A stretch of DNA of 64,000 bases from assembly GCA_018894105.1 (NCBI GenBank), contig CM032125.1, forward strand, positions 27,327,032-27,391,031. Direction: 5' to 3'. Numbering within the stretch: the stretch's first letter is position 1; each line of letters opens with the position of its first letter. Of this stretch, positions 24,681 through 38,000 are shown in pieces. This stretch comes from Jacaranda mimosifolia (taxonomy: Eukaryota; Streptophyta; Magnoliopsida; Lamiales; Bignoniaceae). Made by a program: the position numbers and the translations under genes. The notes under the pieces are model-generated. The model saw only the letters and a list, made by a program, of their open reading frames with translations. It had not been told where the DNA came from and did not search any database.

Positions 24681-26230
24681 TAATTTTATAGCACTAGTTG
24701 CTTCTTAGTTCAACATGTACTTCATTTGCTAGCAATTTAGAATTAAATTTTTTTTGACATTTTCAGATATATTTTAAATTCATTTTATATATAATTTTAA
24801 ATAAGTGTAGAAACTTTCTTATTGTTGTCCTTCATCGAAGTTTGGGTCGTCTCTCAATTCCAGTATGTTGATCAATCTCTTGAATTAGATGTTCATCATT
24901 GTTTGGCAAGATATTGTCTCACCATTTAACTAATCACGTGCAACCTCCTTTTCGAGCAATTTTTTCCTTTTGTCCTTCAACTTACAGTGTATTACTAGTA
25001 ATTTTTAGTTATCATTTCTCTTCTAAGGACAGCTTTTTATGCATTACATGCTGGTTGCTATTGAAAACACAAGTGCTCCCAAGTTTCAGAATTAGTTACA
25101 ATTTGAGTAGAAACACTCAACGAAATTGAGTAGAAACACCTGATGAAATTAAAGCTATTTATAAGCAAATATAAATTTCATTATAATATAAATCAATATA
25201 ATTCGTTTCGAATACATATATAATTCTAAATTATAACTTGTAGAAATGATGCCAACTTACTTATTATTTCATTATAAATATGTGAAAATTTTATATAATA
25301 ATGTTTTTTTCCCATTCCCAAAACTAGTATATTTTATGCATTTGTTATTGTTTTCTCCTACATTCGAGATGGTTTATCTTACTAAAATTAGAATACGTAT
25401 GGACAAAGCTAGTGATATCATACTATTGTTTACATATTTCTATTGGGATGTTCTCATAGAGGAAATCTTTGAAATATATGTATAGAGAGTGAATCACGAA
25501 TCATAGATCATTTACATATTTATTAAAATTATGCCAACATTTACTGTTGATTGTATTCTATGAATGAGTAAGATATTATAGTGAAAAAAAATTATGAGCG
25601 TGGAAAACACATAAATTTTTGTGAGTGTAACGACAAAAAAATTCTACATCTTTTTATATAGAATCATGCAATTAATTTCGTGCCCACTAAAATCATGCCA
25701 ATTTTTACAATTAATTTTTCATTAATCAAGATATTATGTGAATAAGTAAGACATTATAATGAAAGGAAATTATGAGTTTGAAAAACACGTGTAAGAATTT
25801 TTAATATGCAATAAAAGAATCTAAAATATTTGTAGAGAATTATACACATATACTTTGAAACTTATATGAATATAACATTAAAAATATTTATTAATTTATT
25901 ACATCTAAATATAAATTTAAATGACATATTATCAAAATTGCAACGTTTACTTTCCGGAGAAATATACAGGTTTAAGTTAAAAATCGCATTTCCATTTTGA
26001 TTGACAAAATGCAAATCACAAAAACCAAAAAGGGCACAAGTTCAAGCAAAAAGAAAAATCAAAATAGATCAAAGGAGTAGAAAGATAGCCAAACTAAGGG
26101 AGAAAAAGTGATGGCAAAAAAAGAAAAACGAAAAAATTGAACAGGGTCTGATGTTTCCAATCTGGATTTTGAACTCTAGTCGGACGTCAAACTCTTTTAA
26201 AATCCGACAAATTCCTCTCTCTCTCTTCTC
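24681..26230. other. AT-rich intergenic region with a diverged tandem repeat
   Basis: Two related segments occur at about 25523-25612 and 25688-25792. Both contain ATGCCAA, then AGTAAGA(T/C)ATTATA, then AATTATGAG and AAAACAC. No gene was recognised. The last few hundred bases form the upstream region of the WD40-like gene and become pyrimidine-rich. Confidence 0.5.
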
Positions 26231-26237
26231 TATATAG
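26231..26237 (+). promoter_or_regulatory. Candidate TATA box of the WD40-like gene
   Basis: TATATAG follows a CT-rich tract and lies about 400 bp before the start codon, leaving room for a long leader. Position and context are plausible; no transcript evidence is available. Confidence 0.45.
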
Positions 26238-26636
26238 GGCCCTCCCAAAGCATAGCTTCACTCTCTGCCTAATTGCCTCTGAACAGAGACATACGTAGAA
26301 AGAGAATTCATTTCATTTGCATATAAACGTTTATAAATGAGAGTGGGTAAGCAGACAAGTAATTCGAAATCCCAGTTGTAAAGAAGGGGGGGAAGTGAGT
26401 TTTCTGTCGTTGTTTTTGTTTGAATTTTTCTCTCTGGACCTTGAGCGGTAAAGGAACCTCGAATATTTTTTCTGGGTCCGGAGATTTAGGGTTTTTTTGC
26501 TTTACCAAAATGATACCCATCTTTGTGGTGTACAATTCATGCTGATATGTGTTTTTTGTGTTATTATCTGTGTATAATTCTTTTTAGGGTTTAGATTTCT
26601 TTGTAAAAGGGGTGTGTTTTAGTGTAATAATCTGAT

Positions 26637-29600
26637 ATGGATGGGAGGAGAATAACGGCGAGTCCGAGGCCGTGCTGTGGGCGACGAGTCGTGGCGAAGA
26701 AGCGGCCGCGCGGTGGTTTAGATGGGTTTGTTAACAGCGTGAAGAAGCTGCAGAGAAGGGAGATATCCTCGAAGCGCGACCGTGCTTTCAGCATGAGTGA
26801 TGCTCAAGAGCGGTTCCGCAACATTCGTCTGCAGGTTCATTCGATTCAATCTATCATCTTTCAAAAATTCAATTGTTTATTTAGTTGTTTTTCGTTGTTT
26901 GTGGATTTAAATAATTGAAGTACGTGTGGATGTGAAAGATTTGAACTTTTCTGGGTATATGTGCTTGTGATGACAGATATTGCCGCGCACAGCAAAATTA
27001 GGGATTTTGGGGGCTTGATTATGTGTTACTTGCTTCTGAAGGAAAAACCCTAAAAAAATTTGCTTCCATTCTTAGCTTATAACTGAATTGACATGTGTTT
27101 ATGTTGATATGTAGATAGATCTGTGCATCAGAACTGGATGGCTTGATTGATGATTGATGTCAAAATATTTGAAATCCAAAGAACGGATTTTACAAAAAAT
27201 AAATATGTATCTGCACCGTAGATCATCTGGTGCACCAGCTTGTCAATCAATTGGCTTTTTGTGGCGGTCACGGTCCATGGGTTTCAAAGGAAGCTGAGAG
27301 GCTTATCGGTTTCTTAGGGATTGTTTATGGTGTTCTGTGTGATTTTGCCAACTGGTATTTCATGTTCATGGAAGCTGGAGCTTTAAATATTTCTGTGGGT
27401 TTTTTTGTAATGGGATGCCAGTAAGCAAGTTTATAGATCAGTAAACAGTTGAGAAACTAACCATATATATATATATATATATTATGTCGTTGTTTGTCTT
27501 TTTGTCACTTTTAGCTTAAAAAAGTATCTCTTATGTGAACGGTTGCCTTTCTTCTATCCACCTTTAAGTGAGAGGGGGCCCCATTGGTCGACTACTACTC
27601 ACATCCAAACGTCATCTTGCGAGACAAAACATTAATCGAAAATTAGCTTTTCCTGGGTCTTGAAAAGCTAAAGATGATGTAATGGCCATCAATGGGCACT
27701 GAGCAAGAGGTAAAGACCAATTGCCTAATAGAAGGGGCACTGGCTTGCGGGGGCTCTTAGCCAACATTTACTGTCAAAGCCTTCTATAGATTACTACCTA
27801 ATTAGTGGACAAATGTCTTAAAGTAGAGCAAGCTCTCCTGATTTACCTTCTAATTGAGTCTATGCGATTTGGTACGCTTAAGTTGTCACTAATTTCTAGA
27901 AAGAGGATCCTTGCAGGTTGTTTAAGTTGTCATTTGGTTGAGCAATCATTAAAACAATTTAGCTTAGTTTGTTTGTTTCCACTTTATGTCCAACACTCCA
28001 ATTGTGAGCAAATGCTATCCCTACCTTTCTTCCCAGTTCCCCCCAATCCATCATGTAGGTTGTGGCTAATCTTTGTAGCCGACCATAATGAAATATGTGT
28101 CTTTCTTTCTAGGGTTAGTAGCAAATGACATCACATTTTTTATTCTACACAGTAGAAGCCACATTTTGATGATCAATTTCAACAACAAATATATGGATAT
28201 ACATTATACAAGTGTTTGGGAGAGGAAAACATATGGTTGATCTGATCCTTCACTACATCAGTGATTGTTTGCATTCATAGGTGGTGATAGAATTTCGATT
28301 TGGACAATGGAATTCAATGAGGGAAAATGAAGTTGTTAAAATAATTAAACAAAAGGTAAGTCAACAATCATTGAGCAAAGGCAGTGTTTCTTCTAAGGAA
28401 TGGAAAAATTTTTGTTGATACCAGGCTTCTTTCAAGTGTGAAAAGTAATTTTCTACCACCGTGCTAGAGGAACTAGTAATTTTGCTGAAGGAAAATTTCT
28501 ATTTTATCCATGTAATTAATTTCCCAATTTATGAAGTGGATGTTGTCTATTTAGATTGGCATTCTTGTGTTAATTTTTTTTTTCTTTTTACTTCATCAAT
28601 ATAAATTCTCTTCTGATAGCTAACTAAGTATATCTTTGGTTCAGGAGGAATATGATACTTATGATCCCAAGGGATATTGTTCTTTGTCATTACCATTTCT
28701 GAAGAAGAGGTCAAAAATCATTGAGATAGTTGCTGCTCGTGATATTGTTTTTGCTCTTGCGCAATCTGGTGTCTGTGCAGCATTTAGCCGAGGTGCAGCA
28801 AAAAATGAGTGAAAATTAATCTGCTTATACTGTTATACAAATATTTCATTTCAATCCTTGACTGTACAAAAAAGGCTTAGGCATGTGTACTTGTTGCATG
28901 CAGAGACTAACCAGAGGATATGCTTCCTGAATGTTTGTCCTGATGAAGTCATTCGGAGCTTATTTTACAACAAAAATAATGATTCTCTCATCACTGTTTC
29001 GGTTTACGCTTCAGATAATTTTAGTTCTTTAAAATGCAGAACCACAAGGATTGAGTATGGAATTCCTTCAATCATTTTCTCATGGTTTCTATTCATCCTC
29101 ATGCTGTTTCTAAAAAGACTCATGCATTGCATATCTGTTTATTTTTTAGGTACATACGAAGGGGTAAACCTGATGCTGGTTTCCCTCTGTTTGAGTCTGA
29201 GTCACTGAAGTGGCCCGGATTTGTTGAGTTTGATGATGTGAATGGAAAGGTTCTTACTTATTCTGCACAAGATAGGTAAGTATTCAGCAAGCTCATCTGT
29301 AAATCCTCTGATATATTTCCTGACACTCAAAATTTTACTGCTGTTTGCTGATGTCTGCTTCTTCCCTCTGCCCTTTTCAGCATATACAAGGTGTTTGACC
29401 TGAAAAACTATACAATGCTATACTCCATTTCAGATAAAAATGTTCAAGAGATTAAGATCAGGTGATTTTATGTTTTCAGAATAAGGTTTTATCCCTTCAT
29501 GTATTCATTCCATCACACACATCTGAGAGAAATGCTTTGTTTAATGCATTTCAGCATTACTGTAAGTTTTGCACTTTTTAATGCTTAAAGTTGGTAAACT

Positions 29601-32057
29601 TTTTGTGCACATGCTCCAAGTATTAATCTTGTCATTGCTTTAGCTTCTCAACAAGGTAATTTTTTCCTTTATCTTTTGGGGGCTACCTTTTTCCCCCTTC
29701 ATTTTTGTTGTGTTATTTTTATCTATTTATTCTTTTTTGTTTAAAAAAAATAAAATATATTTTTTGCCCCTCTGGTGGGCGTGTGTTGGGTGTTTAAAGT
29801 GAGAAGGATTACTTGTGGTGTTGGTGTTTGCCACTCCCCTAGTTTTCATGTAGGATCTTATCTTGATATAATCTTTTCTGGCTATCCACTATCTGCTGGC
29901 AGGTTTCTAATCTTGGTGTGTAATTATGTTCGAACATTCTACTTGTCATGTGGCATTGTTGAAACTTGGCCATTATGAATGATTTTGGTACATTGGAAGT
30001 TTAATTATGATTTTTTTACACATAATCATTCAACACAACTTATTTTAACTACTACAGATTTGCAAGTTCTCAGGATTATAGATTTGCGTGTTTATAAAGT
30101 TACTAATTCCTTCATTGAATGCATAAAACATCACATGTTGTTAGGACTCAAGGTAGCTAAAGATGCTAGTTGCTTCAGTCGTGCTTTTTTATTGTGCCTG
30201 CTGCTGTTGCGACATTGTACTCCTGAGGGTCAAGTTCTGAAAATCTATAATGGACCCTTTTTATCCTCATTATGGAAATAATTCTGTTTTTGAGTCATCC
30301 CTCGGGGCGGAAATCTGTACTGCTGTCTTGCTTTTCTAATGGAATTATTTTATTTTGAAATTGATGAGGCATCCGTCAATAGTTGCTCTTGAGTTGCTTT
30401 ATGTCTTCATTCTTTAATTAATATATTAATGTGCATGATGTTGAAATATTATTTGCATGAGGTGAGCTTTGAACTAAATCCAATGAGTTGTTTGAAATTC
30501 ATTCTTGGGGTTTTAAATTCTAGTATGCATTTTTTGGATTATAACCATTAGGCTAGGGTTATTTTAGACAACCAGCCCAAAATAAACCAAATTTCTGGTT
30601 CAATTCGGTGAGGGAGGGATCTTACCTGATTCTGAGATTTCAAGTGGTTGATGCCCTAATGGGGACTTCAATTTTCCATGACAAAGTAATAGATGTAGTT
30701 TATTAGCTGAAGCCTATTGAGAAAAAAATTTACTTCGTGTTGATAAGCTAACCTGTGTGAGCTGGATGATCTTGAAACGTCATTTGAAGTGCATGGATTA
30801 ATAAATATATGAATCTACATCTCCTTCTTTGACTAAGGTGTAGGCATGTCTTTTTTGTGTCAATTTGATAATAGGGTTTTTGGGGTTCCATTGGAAATTT
30901 TATAACGAATTTTGAACTATGGTGTAGCCGTGCCATCTGTGCTAGAACGACTTTATTCTCAATTTCACTGGTTATTCGACATCATTGAACTGTTAGAATT
31001 ACATGATAAATTGAAGGTTGTAAATATACTTTCTTACGTATTGTTTGTTCCTTCTGATTGTGCTCTTGTGGGATTATTAATATATATTTGATTCTTCTGA
31101 GTGCGCTTTGCATAACAGTCCAGGAATCATGCTATTGATATTTACAAAAACCCAAGGTAGTGTTCCTTTGAAGATTCTCTCAATTGAGGATGGGACTGTT
31201 TTGAAATCTTTTAGCCATCTCCTTCATAGAAACAAGAAGGTGGATTTCATCGAACAGTTCAATGAAAAGCTTCTTGTCAAGCAAGAGAATGAGAACCTCC
31301 AGATTGTTGATGTAAGTTGCTCTCTACTGTTATCCTGATGATGTTCACATCCTTTCAAATCTCACATCTTGTCTATGCAGGTTCGCAATACTGAGATAAC
31401 GGAAGTTAGCAGGACAGAGTTCATGACCCCATCTGCATTTATATTTCTATATGAGAATCAATTGTTCCTGACATTCAGAAACCGAACAGTTGCTGTTTGG
31501 AACTTCCGAGGGGAGCTTGTGACCTCATTTGAAGATCACCTTTTATGGCATCCTGATTGCAACACTAACAACATATACATCACAAGTGATCAGGACCTCA
31601 TCATTTCTTATTGCAAAGCAGATACTGACGAACCATTATCTGATGGAAACGGTATGTACCACCCCCCCACCCCCCAAAAAAAAAAGAATTATTCATGAAA
31701 TTTAGAACCATATATTTTATCCAGCTTCACATTTTGGGTGAATTCTCGTATTTTCATTTGGACAAGTTCGTAATGCCTTATATTCTTGCAGCCGGTTCTA
31801 TCAATATCAGCAATATCTTGACTGGGAAGTGCCTTGCAAAGATAAAGGCGAGCAACAGTCTTCCCATAAATGAATGCAACTGCAGTGCTAGTTGTGGTGG
31901 CCGGAGGTGCAACTCAAGGAGGCGCATTCAGGCTTCTAGAATTAGGAGCACTGTGGCAGAGGCCCTGGAAGATATCACTGCTCTCTTCTATGATGAAGAC
32001 CGCAATGAAATCTATACTGGAAATAGGCTTGGTCTTGTCCATGTGTGGTCCAACTAA
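26637..32057 (+). CDS. WD40-repeat-like plant protein of unknown function
   Basis: Eight exons give 477 residues: 26637-26834, 28645-28792, 28904-29054, 29150-29275, 29381-29461, 31119-31311, 31381-31651 and 31792-32057. All borders are GT-AG and phases agree. The N-terminus (1-60) is very basic. Repeated beta-strand-rich segments such as YKVFDLKN (near 210) and VAVWNFRG (near 340), and the C-terminal GLVHVWSN, suggest a beta propeller of transducin/WD40 type, although few blades have a full WD signature. A Cys-rich insertion lies at residues 418-429. I recall a strongly conserved, uncharacterised Arabidopsis protein of the same design. The partner and role are unknown. Introns 1 (1.8 kb) and 5 (1.7 kb) are long; I recognised no element in them. 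Confidence 0.87.
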
Positions 32058-32914
32058 AGGTGGCTGGTTATGCCCCATTTTCATATGGTTGAAAATCATT
32101 AGTTTTGGCAATTTCATGCCGTCAAGTTTGTCATTACCCCATAAAGGGGGATATTGCCTATCATGTTACACATTTCTAGGATTCTTGTGTGTTAATTTGA
32201 CTTCTCGGGTGAGATAAAAACAAGCGGTTCTAGTAAGATATGTAATATGAAAACCTTTAGACGGTTTGCACATATATAAGGTGCTATTTTAGGATTGTGC
32301 CTGCTAGTGCTGTGTCAACTCATTTCATGTTGTAGGTGTGCTTTAATTTGGGGCTCCCAAGGGAGCTATAGCAAGGTACTAGTTGTGTTTTGAGGAACAG
32401 AGGATCCAATCCGATCCGATCTGAACCAGGAATCTGGGTGCTCCTGTAAATTGCTTTCCTTGTGTTGATAGCTGAATGCATGTATTTCAATAAATTGCTC
32501 ATCTCTTTGCTTAGAGCAACATGATTGACAAATGTGGTTGCTTAGTGTTGAAAAAGGGTTTTCTATAGGTCGTTCTGCCTTTGAATCAATGAGTCCTTCA
32601 ATCTTGAGCTAGGGAAAACCTTTGGATGGTGAGCAGCATCAAACTCAGAATCACAACACAGTACAGTTCAAATGTTTGAAAATGTGCTGGGATTAGGATA
32701 TGCAGTGGAATAAATACTGATGGAGCATGGCAGAAAGATATATAGATCAACTGGTTGAGTGATAATTTATATGTATGAGATTTGGGGTTAAAATTGAAGT
32801 ATTTGCATATATGTATGAGATTTAAGGTTCAAACTTGATGGACTATAGCTGCATATGGTAAAAAACATCCATTACCATTCAACACTCTCATACTTACACA
32901 GTTAGGCTTTAAAT
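32058..32914. other. 3' flank of the WD40-like gene with a possible SINE-like segment
   Basis: The first 250-400 bp probably contain the 3' untranslated region. At about 32745-32840, TCAACTGGTTGAGTGATA followed some 70 bp later by GGTTCAAACTTG resembles the A and B boxes of a tRNA-derived SINE. The segment also has an internal repeat of ATATGTATGAGATTT. This is weak. Confidence 0.35.
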
Positions 32915-33041
32915 AGAGATGGCAACGAGGCGGGCGTGGTAGGACTCAGGATCCATCCCGCATGACAATTGAGAGACCCAAAACCCGTCCCGTCTTTTCC
33001 TTTGGGCCCGAACCCGTTGGGTTGGACCTGCGTAACCTTTT

Positions 33042-33078
<37 letters not shown>

Positions 33079-33454
33079 ACCCTCTCTTTTTCATCATCAC
33101 TTGAATGTATATATTTTGATGTGGTGGGTAGCAGGTTAGAGAGAATTGAAACAAGTAAAAAGAAAGATAAATCCTAATTTTTTAATATAATATTATAGCT
33201 TACTGAATATTTATACTTATATATATAATATATATGTTATATATAATATATAATATAATATATAATATAAATATATATGTTATAATATAATTACTATTAT
33301 ACGGGGTGGGTTCATCTAAACCCGTAACCCGTCCCGAACTCGGGCGAGTCTTTCTAATAAAAACCCAGTACTCGCCTCGAACCCTATTGGTTTCACTCCG
33401 AACCCACCCCATTCGGGGCGGGTTCCCGGTTTACCCGGATCTGTTGTCATCCCT
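32915..33454. mobile_element. MULE-like MITE containing a (GT)16 tract
   Basis: The inverted ends are AGAGATGGCAAC and the complement of AGGGATGACAAC, followed inside by GC-rich repeats of the form AACCCGTCCCG near 32983 and CCCGTAACCCGTCCCG near 33323. The centre is AT-rich with a GT microsatellite at about 33045-33076 and ATAT-rich sequence. Flanks share only TTAAAT, so the target duplication is unclear. This end type is common in plant Mutator-like MITEs. Confidence 0.6.
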
Positions 33455-34004
33455 ATTAAATGATATAATAACTGCTTAATTTGATCATGTGAAGAGATTT
33501 CAACAATTCAATATACTAATGAAGGTCAATTGAACATTTGAGCAAGTGATACAAAGATAATAAATTCAAGTATAGAATAATAAACATGAACTGAAATTTA
33601 AGCAAGAAAGCACCTAATTTAGAGTGGGCTTGGCCAATATGACCTATTACCTATAATGCACATGCACTCATAAAATTACTCCGTGTAGTGTTGAATACAT
33701 GTTGCACATGAACATAGCTCTAATACAATCAAGACATGTTTCTGACATGATAATAAATATCCAAAATTAAATTGAAAAAGATAAAATCCAACATGGTCTC
33801 AGACATGGCTAAAGGGTGTGTTCGATATTGTAATTTTTTTATTTTTTTTAACTTTACAAAATTTAAGGGCTAATAAATAACAACAATAACAACAACAAAA
33901 CTCATAATAATCATAATATTATAACAAAGTTGGATGATTAGATACTCTACAAGCAAAAAAAAAACAAAAACAAAATAGTAAGTTACAATTGAAAAGTTGA
34001 CACT

Positions 34005-34077
34005 TTTTTTAGGGAAGAAGCGATGAATTTTATTAAACATCATCCAAAGCTAAAGCTAGGCTGATTACAAAAGGTCT
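34005..34077 (-). pseudogene. LINE remnant, 3' end
   Basis: Read on the minus strand this is the last part of a non-LTR retroelement: TTTAATAAAATTCATCGC and a short A-tract at its end. It is separated from the rest (45503-45980) by the gypsy insertion. The direct repeat TTGACACT at 33997-34004 and 45981-45988 is its likely target duplication. Confidence 0.65.
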
Positions 34078-34082
34078 AGTAC

Positions 34083-34899
34083 TGATATGGGGAAGTAAAC
34101 CGAGCCCATTAGGCCCAATAGCATTCGACCAGGCCCAATAATGCATTAGGCTAGTTGACCAATATAAGCTATCTATATTCCTCCAATTGACCGTAGTGTG
34201 GTCAAAAGAGTATGGTCAAGAGGCTTGTGGCTAGGAAAGCATCTTGGCCCTAAGAGGCCCTTCATTTGACCGGAGCATGGTGGAAAGGCCCGCAGTCAGG
34301 GCAACATCTTGATTAGAAGAGGTCGACTTAAGTGACAAGAATGTTTCCTCGCCACCAATCACTGTCGCATTAAATGCAACTCAACCACCACTTTGCTGCA
34401 TTAAACACGCTGATAGGTGGCGTGCCTCCACATTAAAGGAGCATGTCTCCACCGTACCACTAGCATGCCTCCGCATTAAATGCGGAGATTTCCTCCATAT
34501 CCCAAAAGAAAGGGAGATGCACCACTTGAAAGAGGGTTTTCAAGCAAGGAAAGGCCTAAAATGCCTTCATAAATAGACAAAAGCCCTCACTGCTTGAGCA
34601 AGGGCAATACAGACATTTTAATCTCCCATGAGAGACTATAAATACCCCATTGCAGCCCCTCCTAAAGTTATGTTCACTATAACTTTGGCCATTACTTCGT
34701 CGCTCTAAATTTCGGTCGACTGTACTGACTTGAGTGTTGGAGTACCTTAGCGAAGGGTCTCTTCGGCTAGCCTAACATGTGCTGATTGGTTGTAGGACTT
34801 GACCTACTCCCATCCTAATACTCATCTCCAGCCTATCTTCTGGTCGGCTACAACAGACCAAAGCCCCATTCCTTTTACTCTCAAATTTGAGCATCATCA
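34083..34899 (+). repeat. 5' LTR of the gypsy element
   Basis: It begins TGATATGGGG and ends GCATCATCA. It contains several GCATTAAA(T/C)GC boxes at 34370-34490 and a TATA element GACTATAAATACC near 34635. Confidence 0.93.
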
Positions 34900-35099
34900 T
34901 TTGGCACCATCTGTGGGAACTAAAGTTGGTAACCTGAGCAAATAGTAAATACGAGGCAAGTCGTTTCAGAGAGGGAGGAGGCTAGAAGGTCCTCGACCCC
35001 TCACATTCCCCCTCCCCCTCGTCCCCAACAAAAAGAATATGTGGCTGGACCTAGCTTTTAGCCCGAGCTAGTAGTAACTTTGACTATGCCGCAACTTAT

Positions 35100-38000
35100 G
35101 CAAATAATAAGTGAACAAATATTAGCCTAATGCTATTGTTAGCGGCTTTGCAGAAGCACAACAACCAGCCCGAAGCAGCCACCAGTGTTACCCCCATCCC
35201 TTTTATCACGACGAGAGGCTTCACAGGGATAATAAGTCAAGGCATGAGGCGTGTCGTCCACCTAACAAAGGTGACAATAGCCCAGGTTGATTCACGCTGG
35301 AAGAGACCTGCTCACATCCTTAGGAAGAGGTGGCTGACTCCGTAGAACATCTTGCTTGACTATTCGAGCCCAGCAATGTGAAAGGGTTGAGCGACAGAGA
35401 CCTCAGCCAAGCAGCAACCTATAGTAGGTGGATTGGGAAGAATGTGAAGAGGTGTCATACCAAGTTCAATAGTTAAACCGACGCCTCGAGGAGATTTCAA
35501 GGTATAACATAGAAAAGAACCCCCAGCATGATAGTATGCCCCGACTTTACTGTGAGTGGGAGTCACCATTTATTCAGGAGATAATCGACGAACGCATAGT
35601 CATCGACGTAAAGATTCCAACTTTCTTGCCCCGATATGATGGTTCAACCGACCCCAATGAGCACTTACTCCAATTCAAGCATATGATGCAGTTTCATGAG
35701 CACAATGAGCACATTCATGCCAAAATGTTGGTCACCATACTCTAGGGAATAATGTTTGATTAGTTTGTTAAGTTGGAACCTCCATCAATTTTGTCCTATG
35801 ATCAACTTTGTGACAAGTTTATTCACCAATTTGCCAGTAGAAGAAAAGGAACCCCCCCAACACCTGCATACAGTGAAACAAATGAGGGAGAATCTCTTTG
35901 GGATTTCTTTGCTGGATTTAACACCGAAGTGCTGAAAAACGATAGCCTAGAATTGAGTTTTTGATTGATGTGTTTTTCCTTGGTCTCAAACATAAGGAAT
36001 ATGCCAATGCGTTGGTCCACGGTAGATGAAGGAACTACTGTACCTACATAAGGGTATATAACTTAAGAGGACATGAACAGGCTGAAGTATGGGAACCATA
36101 AAATTAACAAGAAGAAGGGTAGAGAAAAAAATGACAAGCAACAAAGAGATGGTCGTCGATCCCCCGTTGAAAGGTTTCACAACTATACCTTACTGAACAC
36201 TACCTGGAAAGAGGTTTTGTTTGCTATTCAGGGTGTAACCTCCTTAAGAAGCCCATGAAGTTGAATGAGACGGATGTTATTAGAAAGTCCAAAAAGTAAT
36301 GTCACTTTCACAAGTAAAAAGGGCATGATACGGAAGACTACTCCAACTTCCAAGATGAAATTGAAAGACTCATTCCACAGGGGCATTTGAAAAAATACAT
36401 AGATGAGAGAGTCAGACATGAAGCGGACATGATCGGTCGTACCCCCTAGAGAAAGGTCAGTCAGTCCGAGAAAGGATGATAAAAGCAAAATACAAGCCAA
36501 CGACTAGCATCCGCACTTGCAAGGTGTGATCGATACCATTGCAGATGGATCAACTTGGGAAGGGGGGACTCCAAAACAACGATAAGACAAAACCAATGTT
36601 GATTGGAGTATATAAAATCTGTGCCGATTGAAATAATTTTTCAGCTTTCCACCAGTGCATAGCCTATCTCTTTCTCTGATTCTGAGCTATCGCACCTCGA
36701 GCACCTAGGAGCTGACAGTAAAGTAGATTGCCTCTCATTGTATCTATTGAGATTGCTAATTTTAAAGTAAGGAAGATCTTGGTCAACAACGGTAGTTTTG
36801 CTAATATAATTTTCTTGTCGACTTTGAAGAAGATGAATTTGGGAAAGCTTAAGTTTGAAGTAGTGCGTATCCCACTATTCGGGTTCAGAGGATGCGAGAT
36901 CATTCCTCGAAAGGATCCATTAATTTGTCTACCTCATTTGGAAAAGCACCCAAAAGGCGAGCCTTTATGGTCAACTTTCTGGTCGTCGACGTACCTTTCG
37001 CTTATAATGCCATAATCAGAAGACCTATATTGAATGACTTTAGGGTAATTGTCTTGACCTACCACATAAAGGTCAAATTCCCAACAGCTGTAGGAACCGG
37101 AGAGCTACTCTACAATGTAAAGGAAGCCTGATGATGCTACACTATTTTGGTTGAGGCAAGTGAACAGAATAACTTACTACAACTAAAAACTTCAAGGGAT
37201 GTCCTAGTGACAGGAAAACAAGAAAAAGAAGTGAGAGGAAAACAGTGTTGAACTAGTAAAAAAGTTAAAGACCATAGAGCTTGAATCCAAAAATTTCATA
37301 AAGACTACAAGGATTTGGACTAATATGGGGAACAACATGGAATGCATGACGGTCAACTTCCTCAGAAGGAATGTTGACGTTTTTGCTTAGAAGGTGGCTA
37401 ACCTCCTAGGAATCGAACCTCAGATCATTGTCCATCACCTTAATATGGATCCCTCATTCAAGCCTATCAAACAGAAGACCAGGACCTTCAATGCAGAAAA
37501 ATGCCAGATCATTGAGGAAGAGGTCAACAAACTTTTAGAGGCAGGTTACATTGTAGAAATTCAATACCTTAGTTGGTTATATAATGTAGTTCTTGTCCCT
37601 AAGAATGAGGGCAAATGAAGAATGTATAATGATTTCACTTATTTAAATAAAGTTGACCCTTACCCACTGCCTCAAATGGATTTATTAGTTGATTCAATAA
37701 TAGGTTGTAATCTTTTGAGCATGATGGATGCTTTCCAAGAATATTATCAAATCTTTATGATCCCCGAAGACATGGATAAGACAATTTTTGTGGTACCCAG
37801 TGGCTTGTACTGTTTTTTGGTCATGCCCTTTGATCTCAAAATACATGAGGAACATATCAAAGATTGGTAAACTTTATGTTCAAAAACAGATCGAACGAAC
37901 GATGGAAGTCTATGTCAACGATATAATTGTCAAAATAGAAAAAGAAGAAAACTATTTAGTCAACCTCGACCATACTTTCTCGATATTAAGGGCATTTAGC

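Noticed and set aside
27540..28130. Possible transposon fragment in intron 1 of the WD40-like gene
   Set aside because: The composition changes slightly, but I found no terminal repeats, coding motif or duplication.
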